The notes under the pieces are model-generated. The model did not search any database, was not told the DNA's origin, and saw nothing but the letters and a program-made list of their open reading frames with translations. Position numbers and translations under genes: made by a program. A DNA stretch of 64,000 bases from Cephalotus follicularis (taxonomy: Eukaryota; Streptophyta; Magnoliopsida; Oxalidales; Cephalotaceae), in contig BDDD01001681.1 of the NCBI GenBank assembly GCA_001972305.1, forward strand, positions 62,001-126,000, read 5' to 3'. Below are positions 1-11,664 of the stretch, in pieces; position 1 is the stretch's first letter, and each line of letters starts with the position of its first letter.

Positions 1-298
1 AAACCAGCAGATTGGTAAACTGTCAAGCCACCTGGCACTACAACGGCCAAGTGAACAACTGACTGTTTAGGAAGAACAGTCGACTGGTTTGTGCAAAGTA
101 ATTGTAACATATGACATGATCACATGTAACAACTGACAAGAAGAAAGTGAGTGACATATGTGGATCATGCGAACAGAGGAGAAGAAGAATGGGACACTTG
201 TGTACCATTCAAGCTGAATGGGGGAGAGGAATAGACATGTGTGTGTGCATGCAGCCTATGGAAGGGAAAATGGCATTTAGTGCCATGGGAACAGGCTG

Positions 299-302
<4 letters not shown>

Positions 303-349
<47 letters not shown>
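303..349 (+). repeat. (AG)n microsatellite in Tk2 5' LTR
   Basis: About 23 AG units. The equivalent place in the 3' LTR (17952-17966) has only about 7 units, so the run expanded or contracted after insertion. It creates an artificial Ser-Leu-rich reading frame on the minus strand. Confidence 0.95.
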
Positions 350-352
<3 letters not shown>

Positions 353-356
353 GTCT

Positions 357-365
357 GCATAAAAC
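357..365 (+). promoter_or_regulatory. Putative TATA-like promoter element of the Tk2 LTR
   Basis: GCATAAAAC is followed by a pyrimidine-rich stretch. The same motif occurs at 17974-17982 (Tk2 3' LTR) and, in the otherwise diverged Tk1 LTRs, at 2152-2160 and 9562-9570. Conservation between two families whose surrounding LTR sequence differs suggests core promoter function. This is inference from position and conservation; no transcript data were seen. Confidence 0.45.
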
Positions 366-1534
366 ACTTTCCTCTTCACCTCTCTTGTCCAGCACCTGGA
401 AAGAAAGAACCAGAGAGAAATTATAGAGGAAAACACAGTGAGAAATCGTGAGAGGAGAAAGTGAGAGTAATCTTCCATTGTTAAACCAAGGAGCTCGGGT
501 CAGAGCTACTGGATTGAAATTGGAGCTGCTGGGAAGCTCAAAACGGCACTGACCAGGAACTTAAAGAGGTGGACTTTCAAATTCCTAACTTGGAATGAAA
601 AGGTAGGGGATTATTGTGAATATACATGGAAGTTTGAGTTCAAAATTAATGACTGTTCATTGACGTTATGCATGATTGCATGAATTATGGATTATTGATT
701 TGGTGACTTGGTTGCTACTGGTTGTTACCTGTCATGTACATTGTTGAGATTCAAGTAGTGATTATGTACTTGCATGTTTGAATTCAATCATGATAATAGT
801 CCATCCGATGAAATATATGAACGATGTTGTGCTACATGAATGATGTAACGACCATTAGGGATATTCTGTTACACGAATACGGTTGTTGAGCTTGCAATAC
901 TCTGTTTGGTTAGATAGATTGATTTGCGTGCTACTAATTCGCCCAGAACAGCCGACTGTTGAAGTAAAACAACCGACTGTTAAACGTATACAGCCGACTG
1001 TTAATGGACACTAGTCGACTATGCATGTATTATTCTACATAGGAAATGGCGGGAATGCGCGGTTGGAGGGTTAAGGGTACTGTTTGCACGAAACAGTCGA
1101 CTGTTGAAGGAAAATAGTCGACTAAGCATGTACTGCTAGCCCAGAACAACCGACTGGTTTGAGAGACAGCCGACTGTCACAGTGAATGACATACGTTAAA
1201 CCGAATTGATCCTAGATGCATTTGAGCATATGTTTGCATTGCATCTTGAACTGTTACTTGAACTGATTATTGAAATGTGGTTGATTTCAAAATGTGTTTT
1301 AGAAACACTTGCATGATTTTAAATAAATCATTGTTTTGTACGAAAATGTATATTGACTAAATGCATATTTTCAAATGTCTGGGAAAGTATTTCCTATGTT
1401 TGTGAACTGTTAAAAGTTCTACGGAGAAAATGTATATTTGACTAAATGTATATTTTTGAATAACTGGGGAAGTATTTCCAACGCTTGTGAACTGTTTATG
1501 AGTTTTTCAATATAAAGAAATGTGTTATTTTAAG

Positions 1535-4226
1535 TGTAACACCCGGTATTTTCTTTATTGTAATATTTCGTTTTAAGATGTAATCTTCTGCTTTAATTAA
1601 TGAAAATATTGGAGATTTCGGCCTCAAAGATGTTTCCAAACCCTAAATATTGTTTTGGGGAAGAAATGTGTATGTTAAACCAAAAACGGCGCGATTTTGG
1701 GACAATCGCGTCGATGTCTTTGGAAAGCCATCGACGCATATGGGAACCGAGATGCACGTGAATGCATGGACATGCACGTCGATGTAGGGTGAAGACATCG
1801 ACACCTTCTTATAAAAGAGGAAAAGACATCGACGTCTAAGGAAAGACGTCGACGCCTTTGAGAAGAACATCTGTCACGTTATACGCTGACAGAATAACAT
1901 GCAATGGGCAACTTTTGAGGCATCATCCAGGCATCTTGACATGCACAATGCGACGTGTTGATCATGCTGGTGCGTTTCCAGGCATGCTCCAAAACTTGTC
2001 CTTGACATGGTGCATGCAAGAGGATATTCCATCCTCATCTGCAACTTGCAGAAGGGAAAGGAAAAGGAGCCAAAAACCAGAGGGTGAGAGGGGTGAGCAC
2101 AGGTGTGTGTGGGTACCTGTGAAGCAAGAGAGAAGGGGAGGGTTTCTGCCAGCATAAAACACCTCTTCCTTCCCTTCCTTCTCAGCTAAACATAGTGAGA
2201 AAAGAGACAGAACAGAGAAAGAAAGGGAGAAGATAGAACCACTATTGTTGTAGCATTTGGAGCTTGGACCTTGGAGCTCCTGGGATTACAACTTGGGCGA
2301 GTTGGAACTACTGTGAGCAACCCTTGGAATGCAAAGAGGTGGACTTTCTAGTTCCTAACTTGGAACAACAAGGTAGGGGAAAGTGATGATTCTTATACAT
2401 GCATTTTGAGTTTTAGGATAATGAATTCCATCGATGAATTGCAAGTTAATGGATGAATTGTAATCTTTGGACTTGTTATAATGACTACTGTGATGTACGG
2501 AGTGAACATGCATGTGCAAATTACATGAATATTCGAACTGGTTTGTGTAATGGATGATTTGGATAATGACCTGGTGTGTTAAAACTATAGAGATGACCTT
2601 CTGGACTGATTAGACGGCGACGTCTACCTAAAGACGTCGATGCCGTCGCGTGTGAATGAAAAAGACATCGATGTTTGAGTAAAAACATCGACGCCTTTTC
2701 TGGGTATTCATAAACAGTAGTGTTTACTGCATATGGTGAATTGGCCACTCGTGGTTACATGTTTATTTACGGATTGATGTTCTGGTTACATATCCTGATA
2801 ACCAGTAGCATGTCTTACGCCTTGAGAGGGTGAGTTTTGCTTATATGAGGGTTTAAGGGCTGGATTCTTACCCCTAGAATCAAGATTTGCGAACTGATAC
2901 CTCCTGGTATCATAAAGACATCGATGCCTTTGGAAAAGCATCGAGTCTTTTGTCCAAAAATGCCTGGGAATAACTGCACGATATGTTGGCGCCTTAGGGT
3001 AAAGACGTCGATGCCCTGGGAATAAGCATCGATGCTCATTCTCCTGTTTGGAAAAATCTCACTCGGATGGAACCCGTTAGACCCAAAACGATTCTAGAAA
3101 TGACCCTAGATGCATTCTGAGCATATGTTTGCATTATCACTGAACTGTGAATTGCATTATGGTTGATTGCTAAAAAGTGTTAACCATTTTGAAAAGCTGG
3201 TATGATTATTATAATCATTATTGTACGAAAGTGTATATTTGTCAATACATGAATATATATATTTTCAAAATGACTGGGGAAAGTATTTTCCAAGGACGGA
3301 GAAATGTTTAAAGGATTGGTTACACAATCAAAATGTATTGTTTTAAGTCTTATAACTTATCACAACCTGAGAACAGAGTAATATATTTTAAACAAATATA
3401 TTTGATCAAGTAATTATATGTTGTTGCTTGATTTGTACTGTACGATGTTTGTGCTTGTTGATTATTAGCCGCTGTGCTAATAACTTGTTGATTGTTTGGC
3501 CGTCGTGCTAAGCAACCTGTACGGAGGACTTACTCCAAACCGTTCGCAAACGGGGATGGGGTGAGAGTGCATGACGTTGGGGCCAGGAGGTGGCGACGGT
3601 CATGATGACTTGTTTGTCTGGTTCCTTTTGGGACATACTTACTGCTTGTGTTGATGTAGCCTTACGAGGTTATACCTGTACTGTGAACATGCATATACTT
3701 TATACATGTATACATTGCGATATATATATATATATATATACTGTGCTGCATCATAATGCGTGCATTCATGATACTCATTATCATATACCTCAAACTGTAT
3801 TTATGAGTTTGTTTACTTAGCCGAGTGATGACAAAGGCTAACCCCTACTGTAACAGATTGATGGAGTGGATTTGACATGGAGCATGCAAGGAGACTTAAG
3901 GAGAAGACTGAGTTGTTTCTCTTATTTTATGTACTGAATTAGTGAACATTGGCTATGTCAATTGGATTATGGTAACGTGGTTTATTTCATCCAGTATTGT
4001 GTTATCACGCTCTGTTATGGGCGATCGACTATGATGTTATGTTTTATATAAACTTGTTGGGTATCACGTAGTATGGGATGCGTGATACATGTTTAAATTC
4101 AGCTTATTTCATGTTATTGCTTCCGCTATTGAAGGTTTCGTTTATACGTATCGCATAAGCTGAATTATGTTGTGTTGATTGCCTTACCGCTTTAATGATG
4201 TCCTCTTAGGAAAACGGGGTGTGACA
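1535..4226 (+). repeat. Tk1 5' LTR (2692 bp)
   Basis: It begins TGTAACACCC and ends GGGGTGTGACA. GTCGAC-core palindromes cluster at 1707-1855, 2615-2700, 2925-2945 and 3000-3035. Possible TATA boxes are TATAAAAG near 1811 and GCATAAAAC at 2152. An (AT)n run lies near 3721-3740. The short open frames in it recur at the same place in the 3' LTR and are not convincing genes. Confidence 0.93.
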
Positions 4227-4229
4227 GAG

Positions 4230-4241
4230 TGGTATCAGAGC
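4230..4241 (+). other. Tk1 primer binding site (initiator tRNA-Met type)
   Basis: TGGTATCAGAGC lies three bases after the 5' LTR. It is complementary to the 3' end of plant initiator methionine tRNA, the usual primer of these elements. Confidence 0.93.
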
Positions 4242-4339
4242 ATATTCCATATATGCTTAGCTAGGATACTTTCCTTGGCAAAACTATGAATTGTTTTTCC
4301 TAAAGTTGTGACTAACCATCATCCTCCTTATAGGAACGA

Positions 4340-5408
4340 ATGGATCGAAGGAGAACACGTGCTAGGGCTAGAGCTGTTGGAGCCAATGCCCCTGAGGAAG
4401 CGAATATGCCGCAAGGAATGAATGTCCCCCAAGATGATAAGGACCCGATGACCCGGATTGCAGATTACTTCCAGCAAGAGATGGCCTTTAATATGGCTAA
4501 TGCGGAGGAGATACGCCAGTAATACGCGCAAGCTCGACCGCAACGTAGAGCTCCCGATCACTACCCGGGAGAGGATAGTAATCATTTTTGAAGGGATATT
4601 GAACGGTTTATGAGACAGAATCCACCCAGTTTTCGGGGAGAACTTGATGCTACTATGGCTGAGAGATGGCTGCAGGACTTGGAGAAAATCTTCGAAGTAA
4701 TGGACTATACCGATACTCAAAAACTAAAGTTTGCTGTATACCGACTATGGGGTGAGGCCACTCATTGGTGGGAGATGGTCAAGACGAAATGGGAATCTCA
4801 GAGAGTTGACAGTACATGGGAGAGATTCCAGATAGAATTCTTGGAGACATATGTTCCACGGATTGAACAAGAGCGCCGGGAGACGGAACTCTTGGAGTTG
4901 CGACAAGGAGAAATGACGGTGACCGAGTATCAAGAAAGGTTCATGGAGCTAGCCAGACATTCACCTTATCTGGTAGCCGGTGAAGTGAAGAAGATACAGA
5001 GATTTCTGAGGGGTCTACGACCGGATCTTCGGTCAAGGATCGGAGCTATGGAGTAGGGAACTTTTGTGGAGGTTGCCCATAAAGCGAGATTGCTGGAGAG
5101 CATATCCAACGAGGACCAAGCAGAGAGGGCCCGAGCACAACAAAATAAATAGAGCCCGACGAGACCAGCTTCTTCAAAATGGCAAGGCGGTGGTTCTCCG
5201 ACGAAATCATCGAAGAACAGATGGGCAGACTGCCACATAGGGTACTCCTAGTCAGGGGAGTAATGCGGGAACTGGAGCTTTTTATCATTGTGGTCGTAAG
5301 GGCCACTTACAGAAGGATTGCTGGAGGATGAACGGGCTATGTTTGAGGTGTGGGGCATCTGGCCATTTCGTGAGAGATTGCCCGAAGAGTCACGCTACAG
5401 CACCTACT
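4340..5408 (+). pseudogene. gag: Tk1 gag (capsid/nucleocapsid), decayed
   Basis: Gag would form the capsid and bind element RNA. The frame starts at ATG 4340, just after an acceptor-like CTTATAG. It has a basic Arg-rich N-terminus, then the retrotransposon-gag core (4610-5056, with RWLQDLEKIFEVMDY and an ATHWWE motif). Two CCHC knuckles follow. The first, near 5280-5325, has lost its first Cys, while the second (CLRCGASGHFVRDC, from about 5343) is intact. Stops interrupt it at 4520-4522 (TAA), 4589-4591 (TGA) and 5054-5056 (TAG), with more between 5100 and 5280. It is not functional as it stands. Confidence 0.88.
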
Positions 5409-8400
5409 GGACCAGCTAGTAGCAGCGGGGCCGCAGCGGGGCCTTCGCAGCGAAGGGACACCGGCAAGGGCATTGCGAAAGGTAGAGTTTTTACCCTTTC
5501 ACAGACAGAGGTTCCGGAGTATTCCTCGGTCGTTGGAGGTACACTGTATATTTATGGTTTTTCTGCTAGAGTATTGATGGACCCTGGGGCATCAAATTCT
5601 TTTATTTCATCACAATTTGCATCATGTTTAGATGTAATACCAGACTGTATGCCATATACCTTTGATGTGAGCACACCTGCTGGAATTTCCATGTATACAG
5701 ATACCGTATATAGGGGTTGTGAGATGTCTATGGCAGGTATTTCCTTGTATGCATATTTGATAGTATTGCCTATCCGCGACTTCGATGTTATTTTGGGAAT
5801 GGATTGGTTGTCAACACATCATGCTTACATGGACTGCTACAGCAAGACGGTTGATTTTCGTCTGCCCGATGTCACTACTTTCCAGTTTAAGGGAGACAAG
5901 GGGTTTTCTACACCGATTATATCCTTCATCCGTGCATCGAGGTATCTCGAGAAAGGATGTGAAGGATATCTTGCTTATGTAATTAACCGGAGGAAAGAGA
6001 AGGGTTTAAGCCTGGAGGAGATCCCAGTGGTGTGTGAATTTCTAGATGTATTTCCTTATGACTTGGGATCTTTGCCACCAAAGAGGAATATGGAGTTTGT
6101 TATCGATCTTATACCTGGTACAGCTCCTATTTCTAAAGCACCGTATAGAATGGCTCCTGCAGAATTGAGGGAACTGAAATTGTAGTTACAAGATCTGATG
6201 GATAAGAGTTTTATTCGACCCAGTGTTTCTCCGTGGGGTACGCCTGTACTGTTTGTCAAGAAGAAGAATGGGTCGATGAGGCTCTGCATCGACTACAGAC
6301 TGTTGAACAAGGCAACTATCAAGAACAAGTATCCTTTACCCCACATCGAGGATTTGTTTGACCAGCTGCAAGGGGCGAGAGTATTCTCGAAACTTGATTT
6401 GAGGTCAGGTTATCACCAGTTGAGAGTGAGGGACGGAGATATTGAGAAGACTGCCTTCTGAACAAGGTACGGTCAGTACGAGTTCCTTGTGATGCCTTTT
6501 GGTGTTACCAATGCACCAGCTGCGTTGATGTCATTAATGAACGATGTGTTTCGACTGTACCTGGATCAGTTTGTCATTGTTTTTATTGACTACGTATTAG
6601 TATACTCAAGGAGTGAGGAAGAGCATGCTTGCCACCTGAGGTTGGCTTTCCAGATTCTCCGAGAGCAGCAACTGTATGCCAAATTCAGTAAGTGTGAAAT
6701 TTGGCTTGACCGTGTGATCTTTCTTGGTCACATTGTATCTGGAGAAGGTTTGGCGGTGGATCCGTCAAAGACAGAGGTGGTACGAGATTGGCCACAACCA
6801 AAGAATGTGACGGAGGTACGCAGTTTTCTTGGCTTGGCGGGGTATTACAGGAGGTTTATCCAGAACTTTTCAAGGATAGCCAAGCCCTTGACTAGACTGA
6901 CCCAGAAGAAGACCTTGTTTGTCTGGGATGATGATTGCGAAGCTAGTTTCCGTGAACGGAAGGATCGGCTGGTTTCAGCTCCTATCTTGGCATTACCTGA
7001 GGGTAATGAGGGCTTTGCGGTCTATAGTGATGCATCGGGTAAGGGCTTGGGCTGCGTGCTGATGTAGCGAGGAAGAGTGATCGCTTATGCTTCCAGAAAG
7101 ATGAAGCCGTATGAAGAAAACTACCCGACTCATGACCTTGAACTTGCAGCTATTATTTTCTCCCTTCAGAAGTCGAGACACTATCTTTATGGGGCACAGT
7201 TTGAGATCTTTACCGATCATAAGAGTTTGAGGTACCTGTTTTGTCAAGACACACTGAACATGAGACAGCGCAGGTGGGTAGAGTTTTTTAATGACTATGA
7301 TTACAGTATCTAGTACAATCCGGGGAAAGCGAATGTAGTCGCTGATGCCTTGAGCCGCAAGGCTATGGTTTCCAGTGCAATGGTGTCGCAATGGAAGATG
7401 TTAGAGGACTTCCAAGAATGGTCTCCATTCAATCAGTCGCCAGGGATTTTTGTGGCCAGCATGCCGGTCCAGTCAGCGTTACTCGATCACATCAGGGATG
7501 CACAACCCCATGATCCGGAGTTGTAACGAATTCAGGAGAACCTGGACTCGGAATCTGATTTTCGAGTACATGCTGATGGTATTCTGAGATATCGGGGACG
7601 TGTGTGTCTTCCGAATGAACCATGATTGAAGAATGAGTTACTTCGCGTGGCTCATAATTCTTTGTACAGTATTCATCCCTGTAGCACCAAGATGTACAAA
7701 GATATGAAGAAGACTTACTGGTGGCCCGGCATGAAGCGCAGAATTGCTGAATACGTCGCGAACTGTTTGACTTTCCAGACGGTCAAGACCGAACACCAGA
7801 GACCTGCGGGACTGTTGCAGTCATTACCAGTGGCGGAATGGAAATGGGAACACATCACGATGGACATTTTTTCTCTATTTCCACTGACTAGGAATCGTCA
7901 TAATGCCATGTGGGTTATTGTTGATAGACTCACCAAATTAGCACACTTCTTACCTATGCACGTCACTGATTCCGCGAGCAAGTTGGCTCGATTATATGTG
8001 AAGGAGATTGTGAGACTGCACGGTGTTCCGGTGAGCATCGTTTACGATAGGGATTCGATCTTCACTTCCAACTTCTGGAAGAGATTTCAGACAACTTTTG
8101 GAACAAGATTGAATCTCAGTACTGCTTTCCACCCTCAAACAGACGGACAGTCAGAGCGTACCATCCAAACCTTGGAGGATATGCTTCGGGCTAGTGCGAT
8201 CGATTTTTTTGGAACCGGGAGGACCATATCCCTCTTATAGAGTTTTCTTATAATAACAGCTATCACGCGAGTATTGATATGGCTCCATACGAGGCACTGT
8301 ATGGGAGAAAGTGTAGGTCACCCGTCTGTTGGGACGAGGTTGGTGAATAACCATTGCTTGGGTCAGATTTGGTGGAGGAGACTTCAGAGAAAGTCAAGTT

Positions 8401-8899
8401 CATCAGAGAGAAGTTTCTAGCAGCACAGAGTCGGCAGAAGAGCTACGCCGACAGTGTGAAGATAAGGCCTTTAACCTTCAATGTTTGGGATTACGTGTTT
8501 TTGAAGGTATCTCCGTGGAAAGGGGTGCAAAGATTCGGGAAGAAGGGCAAGCTAGCGCCACGCTATATTGGTCCTTTTGAGATTCTGGAGAGGGTTGGGG
8601 AGGTAGCTTATCAGCTAGCCTAGCCTCCTACCTTGTCGGGTATACATGATGTCTTCCATGTATCGATGCTACGAGGTTATATCCGAGACCCATCACATGT
8701 CCTTGATTACGACTCGGTTACGGTGAGGGATGATCTTTCCTGTGAGGAGTCACCCGTGAGAATCTTGGATTGGAAGACACAAGTATTAAGGAACCAGACT
8801 ATTCCTATGGTAAAGGTCCAGTGGCAATTTCATCGGCCGGATGAAGCGACCTGGGAACGTGAGGATGATATCCGAGAACATTACCCGCATTTGTTTTAG
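5409..8899 (+). pseudogene. pol: Tk1 pol: PR, RT, RNase H, integrase, chromodomain-like tail
   Basis: Protease lies around 5580 with D-P-G-A where DTGA or DSGA is usual. RT runs from about 6198 to 6900, and its catalytic FIDD box reads FIDY (6582-6593), a lost aspartate. RNase H is about 7018-7370. Integrase follows from about 7560: the zinc finger has lost one Cys (CLTF instead of CLTC), and the D-D-E region at 7860-8190 is recognisable. The C-terminus, 8640-8899, resembles a chromodomain (VKVQWQFHRPDEATWE). Stops occur at 6183, 6459, 7065, 7311, 7524, 7623, 8348 and 8621, and a frameshift lies near 8215-8225. Several stops look like CAG to TAG or CGA to TGA. The chromodomain places it among the chromoviruses. 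Confidence 0.9.
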
Positions 8900-8930
8900 T
8901 ATTGTGTTAATTTCGAGGACGAAATTTCTT

Positions 8931-8944
8931 GAAGGGGGGATGGA
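8931..8944 (+). other. Tk1 polypurine tract
   Basis: GAAGGGGGGATGGA directly precedes the TGTAACACCC start of the 3' LTR. It is the expected primer for plus-strand synthesis. Confidence 0.85.
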
Positions 8945-11659
8945 TGTAACACCCGGTGTTTTCTTTGTTGTAATGTTTCGTTTTAAGATGTAATCTTATG
9001 CTTGAATTAATGAAAATGTTGGAGATTTCGGCCTCAAAGATGTTTCCAAACCCTAAATATTGTTTTGGGGAAGAAATGTGTATGTTAAACCAAAAACGGC
9101 ACGGTTTTGGGACAATCGCGTCGATGTCTTTGGAAAGCCGTCGACACCTATGGGAACCGAGATGAACGTGAATGCATGGACATGCACGTCGATGTAGGGT
9201 GAAGACATCGACACCTTCTTATAAAAGAGGAAAAGACATCGACGTCTAAGGAAAGACGTCGACGCCTTTGAGAAGAACATATGTCACGTTATACGCTGAC
9301 AGAATAACATGCAATGGGAAACTTTTGAGGCATCATCTAGGCATCTTGACATGCACAATGCGACGTGTCGATCATGCTGGTGTGTTTCCAGGCATGCTCC
9401 AAAACTTGTCCTTGACATGGTGCATGCAAGAGGATATTCCATCCTCATCTGCAACCTGCAGAAGGGAAAGGAAAAGGAGCCAAAAACCAGAGGGTGAGAG
9501 GGGTGAGCACGGGTGTGTGTGGGTACCTGTGAAGCAAGAGAGAAGGGGAGGGTTTCTTCCAGCATAAAACACCTCTTCCTTCCCCTCCTTCTCAGCTAAA
9601 CACGGTGAGAAAAGAGACAAAACAGAGAAAGAGAGGGAGAAGATAGAACCACCATTGTTGTAGCACTTGGAGCTTGGACCTTGGAGCTCCTGGGATTGCA
9701 ACTTGGGCGAGTTGGAGCTACTGTGAGCAACCCTTGGAACGCAAAGAGGTTGACTTTCTAGTTCCTAACTTGGAACAACAAGGTAGGGGAAAGTGATGAT
9801 TCTTATACATGCATTTTGAGTTTTAGGATAATGAATTCCATCGATGAATTGCAAGTTAATGGATGAATTGTAATCTTTGGACTTGTTATAATGACTACTG
9901 TGATGTACGGAGTGAACATGCATGTGCAAATTACATGAATATTCGAACTGGTTTGTGTAATGGATGATTTGGATAATGACCTGGTGTGTTAAAACTATAG
10001 AGATGCCGTTCTGGACTGATTAGACGTCGAAGTCTACCTAAAGACGTCGATGCCGTCGCGTGTGAATGAAAAAGACATCGATGTTTGAGTAAAAACATCG
10101 ACGCCTTTTCTGGGTATTCATAGAACAGTAGTGTTTACTGCATATGGTGAATTGGCCACTCGTGGTTACATGTTTATTTACGGATTCATGTTCTGGTTAC
10201 ATATCCTGATAACCAGTAGCATGTCTTACGCCTTGAGAGGGTGAGTTTTGCTTATATGAGGGTTTAAGGGCTCGATTCTTACCCCTAGAATCAAGATTTG
10301 CGAACTGATACCTCCTGCTATCATAAAGACATCGATGCCTTTGGAAAAGCATCGACATCTTTTGTCCAAAAATGCCTGGGAATAACTGCACGAAATGTTG
10401 GCGTCTTAGGGTAAAGACGTCGACGCCCTGGGAATAAGCATCGACGCTTATTCTCCTATTTGGAAAAATCTCACTCAGATGGAACCCGTTAGACCCGAAA
10501 CGATTCTAGAAACGACCCTAGATTCATTCTGAGCATATGTTTGCATTATTACTGAACTGTAAATTGCATTATGGTTGATTTCTAAAAAGTGTTAACCATT
10601 TTGAAAAGCTGGTATGATTATTATAATCATTATTGTACGAAAGTGTATATTTGTCAATACATGAATATATATTTTTTCAAAATGACTGGGGAAAGTATTT
10701 TCCAAGGACAGAGAAATGTTTTAAAGGATTGGTTACACAATCAAAATATATTGTTTTATGTTTTATAACTTATCACAACCTAAGAACGGGGTAATATATT
10801 TTAAACAAATATATTTGATCAAGTAATTATATGTTGTTGCTTGACTTGTACTGTACGATGTTTGTGCTTGTTGATTATTAGCCGCTGTGCTAATAACCTG
10901 TTGATTGTTTGGCCGTAGTGCTAAGCAACCTGTACGGAGGACTTACGTAAAACCGTTCACAAACGGGGATGGGGTAAGAGTGCATGACGTTGGGGCTAGG
11001 AGGTGGCGACGGTCATGACGACTTGTTTGTCTGGTTCCTTTTGGGACATACTTACTGCTTGCGTTCATGTAGCCTTACGAGGTTATACCTGTGCTGTGAA
11101 CATGCATATACTTTGTACATGTATACATTGCGATATATATACTGTGATATATATATATATATATATATATATACTGTACTGCATCATAATACATTCTTTC
11201 ATGATACTCATTACCATATACCTCAAACTGTATTTATGAGTTTGTTCACTTAGCCGAGTGAGGACAAAGGCTAACCCCTACTGTAACAGATTGATGGTGT
11301 GGATTTGACACGGACCATGCAAGGAGACTTAAGGAGAAGACTGAGTTGTTTCTCTTATTTTATGTACTGAATTAGTGAACATTGGCTATGTCAATTGGAT
11401 TATTGTAACGTGGTTTGTTTCATCCAGTATTGTTTTATCACGCTCCGTTATGGGCGATCGACTATGATGTTGTGTTTTATATAAACTTTTTGGGTATCAT
11501 GTAGTATGGGATGCGTGATACATGTTTAAATTCAGCTTATTTCAAGTTATTGCGTCCGCTATTGAAGGTTTTGTTTATACGTATCGCATAAACTGAATTA
11601 TGTTGTGTTGATTGCCTTACCGCTTTAATGATGTCCTCTTGGGAAAACGGGGTGTGGCA
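8945..11659 (+). repeat. Tk1 3' LTR (2715 bp)
   Basis: It is the partner of 1535-4226. It ends GGGGTGTGGCA, where the 5' copy ends GGGGTGTGACA. It carries the same GTCGAC-core clusters (about 9117-9270, 10021-10110, 10325-10450) and a longer, interrupted (AT)n run at about 11132-11174. No genuine gene is seen. Confidence 0.93.
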
Positions 11660-11664
11660 TTAAG

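Larger units (their letters stand above)
1..1534 (+). repeat. Tk2 5' LTR, first visible part
   Basis: It aligns along its length with 17650-18517 and 21997-22630 of the Tk2 3' LTR. It holds an (AG)n run, a promoter-like GCATAAAAC, and about ten copies of a 10-bp palindrome close to CAGTCGACTG (for example near 77-87, 949-1022, 1091-1105 and 1147-1180). It stops at TTAAG (1530-1534), where Tk1 is inserted. It has no genuine protein-coding gene. Confidence 0.88.
1535..11659 (+). mobile_element. Tk1: complete but decayed Ty3/gypsy chromovirus inserted in Tk2 5' LTR
   Basis: It is flanked by the 5-bp duplication TTAAG (1530-1534 and 11660-11664); Tk2 LTR sequence resumes cleanly on the right. 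It consists of a 5' LTR (1535-4226), PBS, gag-pol (4340-8899), a purine tract and a 3' LTR (8945-11659). Total length is about 10.1 kb with a 4.7-kb internal region, like Tk2. By eye the first 200 bp of the two LTRs differ at about 11 sites, mainly transitions, so the insertion is not recent. Internal proteins are close relatives of Tk2, but the 5' half of the LTR is different. Confidence 0.95.

Noticed and set aside
165-478. Minus-strand open frames with long Ser-Leu repeats
   Set aside because: They are translations of the (AG)n microsatellite in an LTR and carry no domain.
1858-2157. 99-aa plus frame and overlapping 93-aa minus frame, repeated at 9268-9567
   Set aside because: The repetition is due to the two Tk1 LTRs. 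There is no start context or domain, and the frames lie on both strands of the same promoter region.
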